DNA of 64,000 bases from Lathyrus oleraceus (GCF_024323335.1 NC_066581.1:36598699-36662698), one strand, 5' to 3'; positions 1-9,981 are shown, counted from the stretch's first letter. Made by a program: numbers and translations. Notes: generated by a model from the sequence alone, not told the origin.

Positions 1-224
1 TTGAAGGAAATTTCATAAAATCAATTTGGTTGATCATATGCATAAAATATCAATTCCAAAACTTGCATGGGCCTTGTTTAAGTGGTTTTGGATCAGATTT
101 GAGCACTGTTCACGTGGCTACCTCATGCATGGGGGTGAAAAACACAATTGGTGCATACACTTCATAACTTGCTAATCTCACTTGGATTTGGCTAAAACGT
201 GATTTCAGCATCATTAGCAAGGGA

Positions 225-230
225 TATATA
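225..230 (+). promoter_or_regulatory. TATA-like motif of the E1 LTR
   Basis: TATATA within GGGATATATAATG, about 985 bp after the LTR start when counted in the complete 3' copy (17240-17245). It is the best core promoter candidate in the LTR. Everything from about 255 onward would then be transcribed. No transcript evidence is available here. Confidence 0.45.
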
Positions 231-2847
231 ATGTTAATCACAACTGCTTTCATCATTAACCACAGTTTTCAGATCTAGATTCAAAAATCAACTAAATTTT
301 TCTCTCAAAATATTTTCCAAATTCTTCACACAAAAGCCATTTCTATTGATGGATTCATGATTAGGAAGTGTTCTTGAAGCAAATTGGACGTGGAATTGGA
401 AGAAATCGTGTCAGTTTGGACCATACTCGAAGCTTGAAGGTTCAATGGAGTTTGCAAATTGAGCTAAATTCGTGCATGCTGGAGCATCCAATTCATCATC
501 AATCACATAAACAAGCATTGTAGAAGAGATTTGAGGCATTGCTGAGCTTGTAGGACATGATTCCAGCTTGCTGCTCTTCAAGAGGTTGATTTTCGATCTC
601 ATTTGTTCTCCAATTCATTATGATATTCATGTAGATCTTTGATTGGTGATGATTCTGGTATAAAATTTGAGTGAAATGGTGCATTATTCATGAAGATACA
701 TGTGTTTGAAGTTTGGATGTCATTTCTTATTTTCTTTGATCCGAGCTTGTTTTGATGTTTTAGCATAATTTGTGGTTTGATCATGAATGTACATGGAACA
801 AGGAATCGAATGGTATAAGTTTTGTTAATTTCTGGACGTTTTTTAGATTTTCTGGAAATTGGCCTTTGAAGTTCATCTTCATCTTCATGAGGAAGATGAA
901 GATCATCATTTTCCAGAACTAGCCACGAGTTTGCTTCGGTTAAGCTACGAAATGTTCATGAGTTAGCTACGATTTCTGGAGATTTTCCAGGCTTAGGGTT
1001 TAAAGCCAAAACGCTGTCGTTTTGGTTGGGCACCAAATTCAAATGTGTTCCAGGTTCGATACTGGCCGAGTGAACTTTTCCAATGCTTCATCTTTTTTTC
1101 ACATATTCCCTCCTTTTGCCATGCTTATTCATGTTTTGATTTCAAATTTTTCATCAACTTAGAAAAATCACAACAAATTGAAAAATGCATCAATTTGATC
1201 CCAATTTTTTGCAAAATGCTCCTTAGAATGTCTAGTTTTTTATGAGCATGAATTTGTAAGTTGTGCCTGGCTGGAAAATTATTTTGTTCTAGGATGATTG
1301 AATACATATGCATGTGTGATATTGCCTTGTTCTTTCCATCATAAAATGCTCAAAAATAATCCAATGAACTTGAAATTTTTCATGCTAATTCTAGACACAT
1401 TGATGGACATTTTGGTTTTGGTTTGACATTTTTCTCATGCTCCAATTCTGTTTTATGCTTGTTTTAATATGGTGTGACAATTTGTGTCACACCTTTTGAT
1501 GTTTAACTTGCACAATGTGATTGCCATGCCAAATGATCTCCAATGCTTCTGATTTTTTGTGTGATGGATGTTGTGGATGTCTTGATTGCTCATGAATTTT
1601 TCCAGAATTATTTGAACTATTTCTGTTTTGATTGAGAATTTTCATTCATGTTGATCATTTGGATGCCTTGAATTGGTCATTAACTTCTCTTGCCTACCAT
1701 TTGAACTTGCTTATTGATTTTGAGGTGGCACTTTTTAAGACATGTTAATATGTGTTTGAACATGCTTTGTGTTGAGTTTGAGGTTCTGTTTTGACTTTTT
1801 GATCCTCTTTTGACCCTAGGCTTTGACCTAGTGGTTTGGACTTATCATTTGAGTTGTGATTTCAGGTTCAAGTATACATCTCCATGAGTGATGATGCTCC
1901 TTCATTTGAGCTAGGCCATTTGTTGTTATTTGCTAACATTGTGTGTTTTGTAGGCTTTGAGGACAATTCATTTGTGCTTGCCTAATGCCTTGCACCATTG
2001 TTGCTTGATTGGATTTGTCTGTCTGTGTGCTATTAACTATTGATTGTTTGTCTGTACAGTTGAACTGATTGGTTTAGTTGTTTTCACAGGTACTTAAGTT
2101 GCTTTAAGTTCATTTGAACTTTGCTTTGCTAGCTTGTGGTTTGCATACCACTGAGGTATAATCTCTTGATCTTCATGTAGTCTGGAAGACCTGTCCTGTT
2201 ATGTGGGCAGGCACCTGCCTGAAGCCCTCCTTAAGAGGCAATGCTTGTGTTTGTTTAATTTTGTGCCAAGCAGGTAAAGACCTCTTCAGAGGCAATTGGC
2301 AGATAAAAAAGATGTGTAATCCATCTCCTGCTATTCAGTTGTGTCATTCACTTTGCTCACATACCATGTGTTGATGCATTGTGAATAAGAACCCAAGATC
2401 TTGTTGTGTCAGTCATGTGGAGAAGAGTTCCTACATTCTGAACTCCCACACTTTCTATTTGAGTCAAGCTCTCCCAGGCCAGGGATAAGAGCTGTGAGGT
2501 CTTGCCCTCACTTCCCAGTTCATCTGCTTCACCCTAACTCTCAATGTTAGGGTTAAGAGCTAAAAACACCTCATTCCAGTTGGCTTGTTTTTACAGCCTA
2601 GCGTTGTATGAGCCTAATTGTTTGCATATAGTGTGTGTGCTTGCTTTATTGTGCTTGTATGTGTTTGACTGTGCTGTTTAGGTTAGCTTGCTTCCTGTGC
2701 AAGTTAGGATAGAGACCTCAACATAGGGATCGTATGCATGACAACTTCTAGGCTCGAGTAGTAGTCTCCCTAGTAGCTTGTTATCTCCCTTGTCTCTGGT
2801 TAGGTTAGAAGTTCTTTCCCTGTTTAGGGGAATTACGTCGCCCTGAT

Positions 2848-3270
2848 CCTCATACCAGATGAGGTACGTAGGCAGGAGATGAGCTGATCTCTCCGGGCGC
2901 CCTTTTTCTTTTGCAACCCCTTTGTGTGTGTTTGGAGTCTGACGTAAGTCCAGCGATTGGCAGTCGGTTTCCTGTGTCTCGTTTGCTTGTTGGAGTCTGA
3001 CATAAGTCCAGCGATTGGCGGTTGGTTTCCTGTGTGTGTGTTTGTTGGTTTGGAGTCTGACATAAGTCCAGCGATTGGCAGTCGGTTTCCTGTGTGGTCT
3101 TGTTTGGCGTGCGTTAGCCGAGCTACGAGTGCTCTGATTCTTCTCCGGTCAGAGAAGATACGTATGCATAGGATGCAACATCCTAGCGAGCACGTTTCCC
3201 CTGCCCCGAACTACGTCGACTCTGATGTCTGTGTCTGACAGACTACGTAGGCCCAGGATGCGATATCCTG
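2848..3270 (+). promoter_or_regulatory. Three two-hairpin modules in the E1 LTR (R-U5 side)
   Basis: Each module is hairpin A, a constant linker TACGTAGGC or TACGTATGC, then hairpin B. Module 1: CCTCAT/ATGAGG at 2848-2864, linker 2865-2874, GAGAT/ATCTC at 2876-2891. Module 2: TCTTCTC/GAGAAGA at 3139-3158, linker 3159-3168, TAGGATG/CATCCTA at 3169-3185. Module 3: GTCTGT/ACAGAC at 3227-3243, linker 3244-3253, CAGGAT/ATCCTG at 3254-3270. Stems differ between modules but stay paired, which suggests selection on structure. The function is unknown; location downstream of the TATA motif implies it is in the RNA. Confidence 0.6.
2934..3110 (+). repeat. Three tandem ~58-60-bp units inside the LTR
   Basis: Units begin with GGAGTCTGAC at 2934, 2992 and 3052 and each contains TAAGTCCAGCGATTGGC. 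They lie between hairpin modules 1 and 2. LTR-B has a four-unit array of a related sequence at the same relative place, so this spot expands repeatedly. Confidence 0.85.
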
Positions 3271-3371
3271 CCGAGTTCTCTTCTTCTGTTCTTTCTGTGT
3301 TTCCTTCCAGCCTTGTGCAGTGTTTGAGAAGTTTTTAGCAACCTTTCTTCTATTCTTTCTGAGCGTGGATC

Positions 3372-3387
3372 CCGTCGAGTACGACGG
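3372..3387 (+). promoter_or_regulatory. AGTA-tetraloop hairpin, E1 5' LTR
   Basis: CCGTCG, AGTA, CGACGG: a perfect 6-bp stem with a four-base loop, about 185 bp before the LTR end. The other LTR families here keep the loop and exchange both sides of the stem: CCGCCG/CGGCGG at 39203-39218, CCGTAG/CTACGG at 47206-47221, TCGTAG/CTACGG at 32825-32840. The conserved box AGGGGTGCTAATACC follows in all of them. Confidence 0.6.
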
Positions 3388-3573
3388 ATGCGTAGGGGTG
3401 CTAATACCTTCCCTTCGCATAACCGACTCCCGATCCCATCTCTCTCTGGTCGCGAGACCATGTCTTTTCCAGGTTTACTTCGAGCATTTCCTTTCCCTCC
3501 TTTAGGATAAATAACGCACGGTGGCGGCTCTGTTGTTTCGTTTTCCCGCCGGTTTTTCGCGTAATGCGACAGC

Positions 3574-3591
3574 TGGCGACTCTGCTGGGGA
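3574..3591 (+). other. E1 primer binding site
   Basis: TGGCGACTCTGCTGGGGA starts two bases after the LTR end, the usual position for the tRNA primer of minus-strand synthesis. Ogre elements are reported to use tRNA-Arg; I assign it on that basis and by identity with the E3 site, which differs by one base. Confidence 0.85.
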
Positions 3592-4354
3592 CTAAAAGAA
3601 GTTGACCTCTTGCTGGTCCATCTTCCCTAAGCGAGTCACTCCTAGCGCTCTGTAGAGTAGGGTTTGGTTGCTTTTACTGTTTCATTTATTGCATTTATTT
3701 GTTTATGTTTGCATTTATGTTTGCATTTATGTTTGCACGCATCATATTTTCATCTGTGTTGGCTGTGTGTTTGTCTCTCTGTGGGGTGGGAGTTACAAGA
3801 GGTAAAAGGCCCAATACCCAGGCTATGAGTGAACTCTAGGACACCTAGGAATAAAGTGATTCTTGGGAAGCGGGTGGTATTGCGCCACTTAGCGGAACAT
3901 GGTATCACGAGCAGTTCAGATCCTGATGGGGTATTATCGGTGCATACATCGGGTGTGTACATGATGATATTCTATGAAAGGGTTGTTTATCCTGCGTTTC
4001 TCTTAACCTTACCCTGGCCTAGATGACACCCGTGAGTGGGGAGGGAATGATCATATTACAGGTACCGTTGGTGACTTGTTGGTGACTCTTGGCTCCTGTT
4101 GGTGACTTGGTTCAGAGATATGGGTCTCAGATGACTTTGGGTCTCAGACTTTGTGGTTCCGAATTCAAGCCGAAGCTTTGATCCTGTGCTCCGTAACACA
4201 CAGCCGACCAGTCGTGTTTGCATCATTTGCATCATAGCATATTTATTTTCAAAAAAAAGAAATGAAAAAAGAAAAGAAAAGAAAAGAAAAAAAAGCTAAT
4301 CTCCTCATGCATATCATTTCTCAGGTTCATTCGGGAGTCTATTCACTGTGAGAG
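3592..4354 (+). other. E1 leader between primer site and ORF1
   Basis: No convincing gene. It contains short repeats of TTGGTGACT and GGGTCTCAGA near 4065-4150 and a purine-rich A/G stretch at 4248-4294 just before ORF1. It lacks the stem-loop found in the leaders of E2 and E3. Confidence 0.7.
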
Positions 4355-5995
4355 ATGGCATCCGTTCTAGAGTTGAAGAGGAAGACGTGCACCTACAGTT
4401 TTCACCGTGAGCCATTGACATCTTTGATAGAGCTGAGCAATCTTGTGACCGGCGGTAATCAGAAGGTGTTTGTTGATCAGTATGGGGATTTGTTGACACT
4501 GTTGAAGATGGTGGTTGATCCAGTACCGTTGCAGACTCTCCTACAGTTTTATGATCCCGAGCTCCGTTGTTTCACTTTCCAGGATTATCAGTTAGCGCCC
4601 ACTCTTGAGGAATATTCCATTCTGTTGAATGTCCCGATCAGATACCAGGTGCCTTTCTTGGATGTTCCAAAGGAGGTGGATTTCAGGGTTGTTGCCAGAG
4701 CTCTTTATTTGAGTATCAAAGAAGTGAGTGACAATTGGAAGTCAAGTGGTGATGTTGTGGGTTTGCCTTTGAAGTTCTTAGTGAGGATGGCTAAAGAAGA
4801 AGTAAAGAAGGGAAATTGGGAAGCTTTTCATGCTCAGTTGGCTGTCATGATCTATGGAGTGGTGTTGTTCCCGAGTATGCCTAATTTTGTGGATCTTGCT
4901 GCCGTCACTATTTTCCTTGGAGGAAACCCAGTTCCTACTTTGTTAGCTGATACTTACTATGCTATTCACAGCAGGCATGGTAAGGGTGGAGCTATCAGAT
5001 GCTGTCTCCCATTGTTGCTCAGATGATTCTTGTCTCTTCTGCCAACCAGTGGACCTTTTGTGGATACTCAGAGCACTCATAAGTGGACTCAGAGGATTAT
5101 GTCTCTTACATCCTATGACATCAGGTGGCAATCTTACCGGATGGATGTGCGCAATGTTATCATGAGTTGTGGAGAGTTTCGTAATGTGCCACTTGTATGG
5201 ACTAAGGGTTGCATCAATTACAACCCGATTCTTTCTCTTCGCCAGTTGGGGTTTGTGATGAATGGAAGACCACTAGATGCTGAGATAGCTGAAAGTGTGT
5301 ATTTTGAGAAGCGGAGTGACCCGGCTAGATTGGAGCAAGTAGGAAGAGCTTGGAAGACTATTGGTGTCAAGGATGGAGCTGTGTTAGGGAAGAAGTTTGC
5401 CATTGCTATGCCTGATTACATTGATTGGGTCAAGAAGAGAGTTGAGACTTTGTTGTTACCCTATGATAGGATGGAGTCATTGCAAGAGCAACCGCCTTTG
5501 ATCCTTGCTGAGAGTGTGCCTGCTGAGCACTACAAACAAACCTTGATGGAGAATCGTCGGTTGAAGGAGAAGGAACAAGATACCCAGATGGAGCTCTACA
5601 AAGCCAAAGCTGACAAGTTAAACTTGGCTCACAAGCTCAAAGGAGTGCAAGGTGAAGATGCTAGCAGATTGAGAAGCAAGAAGAGGTCTTATGAGGAGAT
5701 AGAAGCAATGTTGGATGGAGAACACCGTGAGCGGCTAAGGTTGCAAAGAGCGGAAGCCAATTATCAGAAGAAGATAAGAGACCTGGAAAAGCAGCTTAGG
5801 GACAAAGACATCCAGTTAAAGAAGGAGGTAGACTTGAGACATGCATCAGAGAGCCAGCTTGGAGGAGAAGTTGTAGAGCTCAGAAGACAACTGAAGGAGA
5901 AGATCACCCCTTTGCCTGAGTGTTCAGAATGCAACCTGTTGATAGACCAGTGCCAGTATCTGAAGACGCTCATTCCGGGAGGACATCTTTCCTAG
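4355..5995 (+). pseudogene. E1 ORF1, Ogre-specific extra ORF upstream of gag (one in-frame stop)
   Basis: An ATG at 4355 opens a 546-codon frame broken only by a TGA at 5024-5026; reading continues in the same frame to 5995. The N-terminal half, about residues 55-330, is globular, with a CFTFQDYQLAPTLEEYS stretch that resembles plant mobile domain (PMD, transposase-associated) proteins; I offer that as a family resemblance only. The C-terminal third, about residues 385-525, is rich in Lys, Glu, Arg and Leu and reads as a coiled coil, with CSECNLLIDQC near the end. E2 has a decayed homologue at 40333-41653 on the other strand. Its function in Ogre elements is not established. The TGA probably replaced a Trp codon. 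Confidence 0.8.
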
Positions 5996-6384
5996 CTTGT
6001 ATCTGTTGTTTATGTTGAGAATCACCTCCAGGCTTGTTGGATGGGATTCATTGTTGTACTCTGATCATTTGGATTTTTGTCTGAATATTGTTGTATGACC
6101 TTTATTGCTCATATCTATAGATGAGATTGTTGATGTTTCACCTTTTGTTCATTATCCTGTGTAGTCTGCTTCTGTGTTGTTCATTGTTGCAGGTTGCCAT
6201 TTCTTGAAAGATGAATTAGGCTCTTGAATGCCTGAGAAATGAACATATCATGTGCATCATACGCATCATTAGCATCATACACATATCATTCTTGCATTAC
6301 AGGTGTTCTTGATCGAGACTTCTCACTCTGGTTCCTGTTTTAGGCAGGATTGCTGATCAACGTCCGCACCGCTACTCTACGAGG
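5996..6384 (+). other. Spacer between ORF1 and gag-pro of E1
   Basis: T-rich noncoding stretch with CATCAT-type short repeats at about 6250-6290. A CAG at 6299-6301 after a pyrimidine-rich run could be a splice acceptor for making gag mRNA; no donor can be assigned from sequence alone. Confidence 0.5.
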
Positions 6385-9300
6385 TTGAATCAACAGAGGA
6401 ATATGGATCAATTGCAAGCTGAGTTAGCAGAGATGAGGGCTAACATGGCCCAGTTCATGCATATGATGCAAGGGGTTGCGCAAGGTCAAGAAGAACTTCG
6501 AGCCCTAGTCCAGAGACAAGAAGCTGCAATTCCACCGGTCAACCATGCTTTGCCAGAGGGAGGCCCAATCAATGACAACGTTACTTCTGCTGTTCCCATC
6601 AACAACTATGCCGTGGGTGATGAATTGAGGGGAATCAGAATCAACGGTCAACCTATTGCTCCAGAGACAGTTAATGCCAGAGTGACTCGTGCTCCAGTCC
6701 GTAATCCTGCTCCGTTGGTTGATAGGCAGGAGGATATGTTTACCCTCCTCAGTGAGGATGATGAAGTTGTGGGAAGAACTGACGAAAGGGATAGGAGGGT
6801 TGATGCCCTAGCTGAGAAGATCAGAGCCATGGAGTGTCAGAACTCTTTGGGGTTTGATGTTACAAATATGGGTTTGGTGGAAGGACTGAGGATTCCCTAT
6901 AAGTTCAAGGCGCCATCTTTTGATAAATATAATGGCACTTCTTGTCCTCGCACCTATGTGCAGGCCTATTTCAGAAAGATCTCTGCCTACACAGATGATG
7001 AGAAGATGTGGATGTACTTCTTCCAGGATAGCTTGTCTAGAGCTTCCTTGGATTGGTACATGGAGTTGAAAAGAGAATCCATTCGAAGTTGGAGAGATCT
7101 GGGTGAAGCCTTCTTGAGGAAATACAAGCACAATATGGACATGGCTCCAAGCCGGACTCAGTTACAGAGCTTATGTCAGAAATCTGGAGAGAGTTTCAAA
7201 GAGTACGCCCAGAGATGGCGTGAATTAGCTGCAAGGGTGCAACCTCCGATGCTGGAGAAGGAGTTGACTGATATGTTTATTGGGACTTTGCAAGGAGTGT
7301 TCATGGACCGGATGGGAAGCTGCCCGTTCGGTAGTTTCTCTGATGTAGTGATTTGTGGGGAGAGGACAGAAAGCCTCATTAAAGCGGGAAAGATTCAAGA
7401 TGCCGGTTCTTCATCTTCGAAGAAGCCATTTGCTGGGGCACCCCGAAGGAGGGAGGGTGAAACTAATGTCGTGCACAGTAGAAGAAATGTGAACAGAGGG
7501 CAATATCGTCAGGTTGCTGCTGTAACCATCCCAGCACCTCAGCCACGACAACAGCAACAACAAAGAGTTCAACAACCACCACAACAACAACAACAGCAAC
7601 GTCCGTTTCAGCCGAGACAGAGGATGCCGGATCGCCGTTTCGACCCGTTACCTATGACATATGCTGAGTTGCTGCCTGAATTGCTCAGATTAGGGTTTGT
7701 TGAGCTGCGTACAATGGCTCCGTTGACGAAGATACCTGCTGGGTATGATGCCAACGTTCGTTGTGACTTCCACTCCGGTGCACCGGGGCACCATATAGAG
7801 AATTGTCGGGCTTTTTATCATAAGGTCCAGGACTTAATCGACGCCAAGACAATCAATTTTGCTCATGTGCCTAATGTTGTGAACAATCCTATGCCTCAGC
7901 ATGGTGCGCATAGGGTGAACAATATGGAAAGTGACGAAGCTGTGGACTTGGTGGTTGATGTTAATGAGGTTCAGACACCATTGCCGGTTGTGAAAGAGCG
8001 TCTGCTGAATGGGGGAGTATTCCCGGGCTGTGATCAGGGTTGTTCAGACTGTGCAGAATCAGAGAATGGATGTATGCAGTTGAAGACTGGTATTCAGGGT
8101 TTGATTGATGAGGGCTGGTTACAGTTTGCTAGGGCCGTGAAAGAACGTGGGATGGTGTCTACTGTTACCATTTATTTCAAACCGTCAGAGGGACGTGGCC
8201 AGAGAACTGTCAATGCACCAGTGAATGTTGGTACTCCTGTTACCATTTCTGCTCCGGTAACTGTCAGTGCTCCCACTACTGTTGTTGTGTCTGGTAGAAG
8301 ACCCATTGAGAATAATAGGGTCGTGTCGTGGAAGTATGATAATGCTTACCGCAACAACAGGAGGGCAGAGAGTCAGATCAGGCCAGTGAATCAGTCTCCC
8401 GTGACAATTGGTTTACCAAGTAGAGCTCCTGCAACTGTTGGTCCAGTTGTGGACAATGTAGGAGGACCAGGAGGGTTTACCAGAAGTGGTCGTCTGTTCG
8501 CACCGCAGCCGTTGAGAGACAACAATGCTGAGGCTCTTGCCAAAGCAAAGGGTAAACAAGCTGTGGTTGAGGAAGAACCTGTTCAGAAGGAAGCGCCTGA
8601 GGGTTCGTTTGAGAAAGAGGTGGAGGAGTTTATGAAGATCAGTAAGAAGAGTGACTACAAGATTGTAGATCAGCTGAATCAAACTCCATCCAAAATCTCT
8701 ATTCTGTCCCTGTTGTTGTGCTCTGAGGCACACTGTAATGCCTTGCTGAAAATGTTGAATCTGGCTTACATGCCTCAGGAAATCTCTGTCAACCAGTTGG
8801 AGGGTGTGATTGCCAATGTGAGCACGAGGCATGGTTTGGGGTTCACAGATTTGGATCTGCCGCCGGAAGGTCGTAACCATAACAAAGCCCTGCATATCAC
8901 CATGGAGTGCAAAGGCGCAGTATTGTCACATGTGTTGGTGGATACTGGCTCGTCTTTGAATGTGTTGCCCAAGAAGACTTTGAGTAAGATTGATGTTGAA
9001 GGGGTTGTTCTCACTCCGAGTGATCTTATTGTTCGTGCTTTTGACGGATCCAAACGGTCTGTTTTTGGTGAAGTCACGTTGCCTATGAAGATTGGCCCGG
9101 AGGTATTTGGTATTGTCTTCTATGTGATGGATATCCAACCAGCATATAGTTGCTTATTGGGGCGTCCCTGGATACATGGGGCTGGGGCAGTTTCGTCAAC
9201 TCTCCATCAGAAGCTGAAGTATGTCTGGAACGGTCAGATTATCACTGTGTGCGGCGAGGAGGACATTCTGGTGAGTCATTTATCCTCTTTCAAGTATGTG

Positions 9301-9720
9301 GAGGTGGATGGCGAGATCCATGAAACTCTGTGCCAGGCGTTTGAGACCGTTGCTATTGAGAGAGTGGCTTTTGCTGAGCATAAGAAGCCAGGTGCCTCAA
9401 TTTCATCCTACAAGCAGGCTGTGGAGGTTGTCAACTCAGGCAATGCAGAAGGCCGGGGCAAGACGGTTGACCTGCCCGTCAAAGAAGACAAATTCGGTAT
9501 TGGTTATCTACCTCTGCAGGCGGAGCAGGGTGGGCAGAAAGGGCCGAGTACCTTCACCAGCACTGGGCTGATGAATCATGGTGACGTCTTTGCAACCGGT
9601 AGTGAAGACTGTAACAGTGATTGTGATCTAGACAACTGGGTTCGCCCGTGCGCTCTAGGGGAGACGATCAACAATTGGACAGCCGAAGAAGTGGTCCAAG
9701 TTACTCTTCAAACAGAGTAA
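6385..9720 (+). CDS. gag-pro: E1 Gag-protease polyprotein
   Basis: The frame is open for 1111 codons and uninterrupted. The first ATG is at 6403, which I prefer as start; the frame is open a little further upstream. Order: N-terminal coiled coil (MDQLQAELAEMRANM), capsid-like retrotrans_gag region around residues 170-320 (SFDKYNGTSCPRTYV, SLDWYMEL), a Gln-rich stretch near 385-410, and a zinc knuckle CDFHSGAPGHHIENC near 461, of the form typical of Tat/Ogre Gag. After a long variable linker an aspartic protease has its active site LVDTGSSLNVLP near residue 853. Gag builds the cytoplasmic particle and the protease cuts the polyprotein. The end, SDCDLDNWVRP to QTE, runs into an intron donor, so splicing would join this frame to pol. 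Length is usual for Ogre gag-pro. Confidence 0.92.
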   Translation: MNQQRNMDQLQAELAEMRANMAQFMHMMQGVAQGQEELRALVQRQEAAIPPVNHALPEGGPINDNVTSAVPINNYAVGDELRGIRINGQPIAPETVNARVTRAPVRNPAPLVDRQEDMFTLLSEDDEVVGRTDERDRRVDALAEKIRAMECQNSLGFDVTNMGLVEGLRIPYKFKAPSFDKYNGTSCPRTYVQAYFRKISAYTDDEKMWMYFFQDSLSRASLDWYMELKRESIRSWRDLGEAFLRKYKHNMDMAPSRTQLQSLCQKSGESFKEYAQRWRELAARVQPPMLEKELTDMFIGTLQGVFMDRMGSCPFGSFSDVVICGERTESLIKAGKIQDAGSSSSKKPFAGAPRRREGETNVVHSRRNVNRGQYRQVAAVTIPAPQPRQQQQQRVQQPPQQQQQQRPFQPRQRMPDRRFDPLPMTYAELLPELLRLGFVELRTMAPLTKIPAGYDANVRCDFHSGAPGHHIENCRAFYHKVQDLIDAKTINFAHVPNVVNNPMPQHGAHRVNNMESDEAVDLVVDVNEVQTPLPVVKERLLNGGVFPGCDQGCSDCAESENGCMQLKTGIQGLIDEGWLQFARAVKERGMVSTVTIYFKPSEGRGQRTVNAPVNVGTPVTISAPVTVSAPTTVVVSGRRPIENNRVVSWKYDNAYRNNRRAESQIRPVNQSPVTIGLPSRAPATVGPVVDNVGGPGGFTRSGRLFAPQPLRDNNAEALAKAKGKQAVVEEEPVQKEAPEGSFEKEVEEFMKISKKSDYKIVDQLNQTPSKISILSLLLCSEAHCNALLKMLNLAYMPQEISVNQLEGVIANVSTRHGLGFTDLDLPPEGRNHNKALHITMECKGAVLSHVLVDTGSSLNVLPKKTLSKIDVEGVVLTPSDLIVRAFDGSKRSVFGEVTLPMKIGPEVFGIVFYVMDIQPAYSCLLGRPWIHGAGAVSSTLHQKLKYVWNGQIITVCGEEDILVSHLSSFKYVEVDGEIHETLCQAFETVAIERVAFAEHKKPGASISSYKQAVEVVNSGNAEGRGKTVDLPVKEDKFGIGYLPLQAEQGGQKGPSTFTSTGLMNHGDVFATGSEDCNSDCDLDNWVRPCALGETINNWTAEEVVQVTLQTE

Positions 9721-9959
9721 TTTTATTTTGTTTTTCATTTTGCACAAAACCCTACGTCCTGCCCAAGGCGTAGTGGTTCATTGTAGGGCCTCATCATGTT
9801 TTTCAATGATATCATTAATAAAGGACGTTTTGCAAACAATTTTGTGATCCCTGTCTTTCTGTTTTATTTTTCACTTTTCAAAACAATAAAAATGGCAATG
9901 TTTTTTGTTTTTGTGACTTTCTTGAACTCTTTTTCTAAAATAAGGCATTAAACATGCAG
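9717..9959 (+). other. Putative spliced intron between gag-pro and pol of E1
   Basis: A donor GA/GTAATT at 9717 and an acceptor ATGCAG/A ending at 9959 enclose 243 bp. Joining them places the last gag-pro codon in frame with the pol frame, skipping the TAA at 9718-9720. E3 has the same arrangement (247 bp at 50272-50518) in the same phase. Ogre elements are known for an intron here. Inside are a small hairpin CTACG/CGTAG (9752-9773) and GGACGTTTTGCAAAC (9823-9837), complementary to a 3' UTR site. Confidence 0.75.
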
Positions 9960-9981
9960 AATTGATCTTACGGATCCCACT

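Larger units (their letters stand above)
1..3571 (+). repeat. E1 5' LTR (partial)
   Basis: This stretch matches the 3' LTR at 17016-20547 almost base for base and ends with the same TGCGACA, two bases before the primer site. Position 1 corresponds to 17016. A TATA-like motif lies at 225-230, so most of the LTR downstream should be transcribed as R-U5. The 5' copy keeps 31 bp near 1190 and 8 bp near 1795 that the 3' copy lacks. Between about 2830 and 3571 it carries hairpin modules, three tandem ~60-bp units and a conserved AGGGGTGCTAATACCTTCCC box at 3394. It contains no protein gene; the small ORFs are not conserved. Confidence 0.93.

Noticed and set aside
4247..4294. Purine-rich stretch as a polypurine tract
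   Set aside because: It precedes ORF1, not an LTR; the real tract is at 16243-16254.
8413..8895. 160-codon - strand ORF inside gag-pro
   Set aside because: Shadow of the conserved + strand frame.
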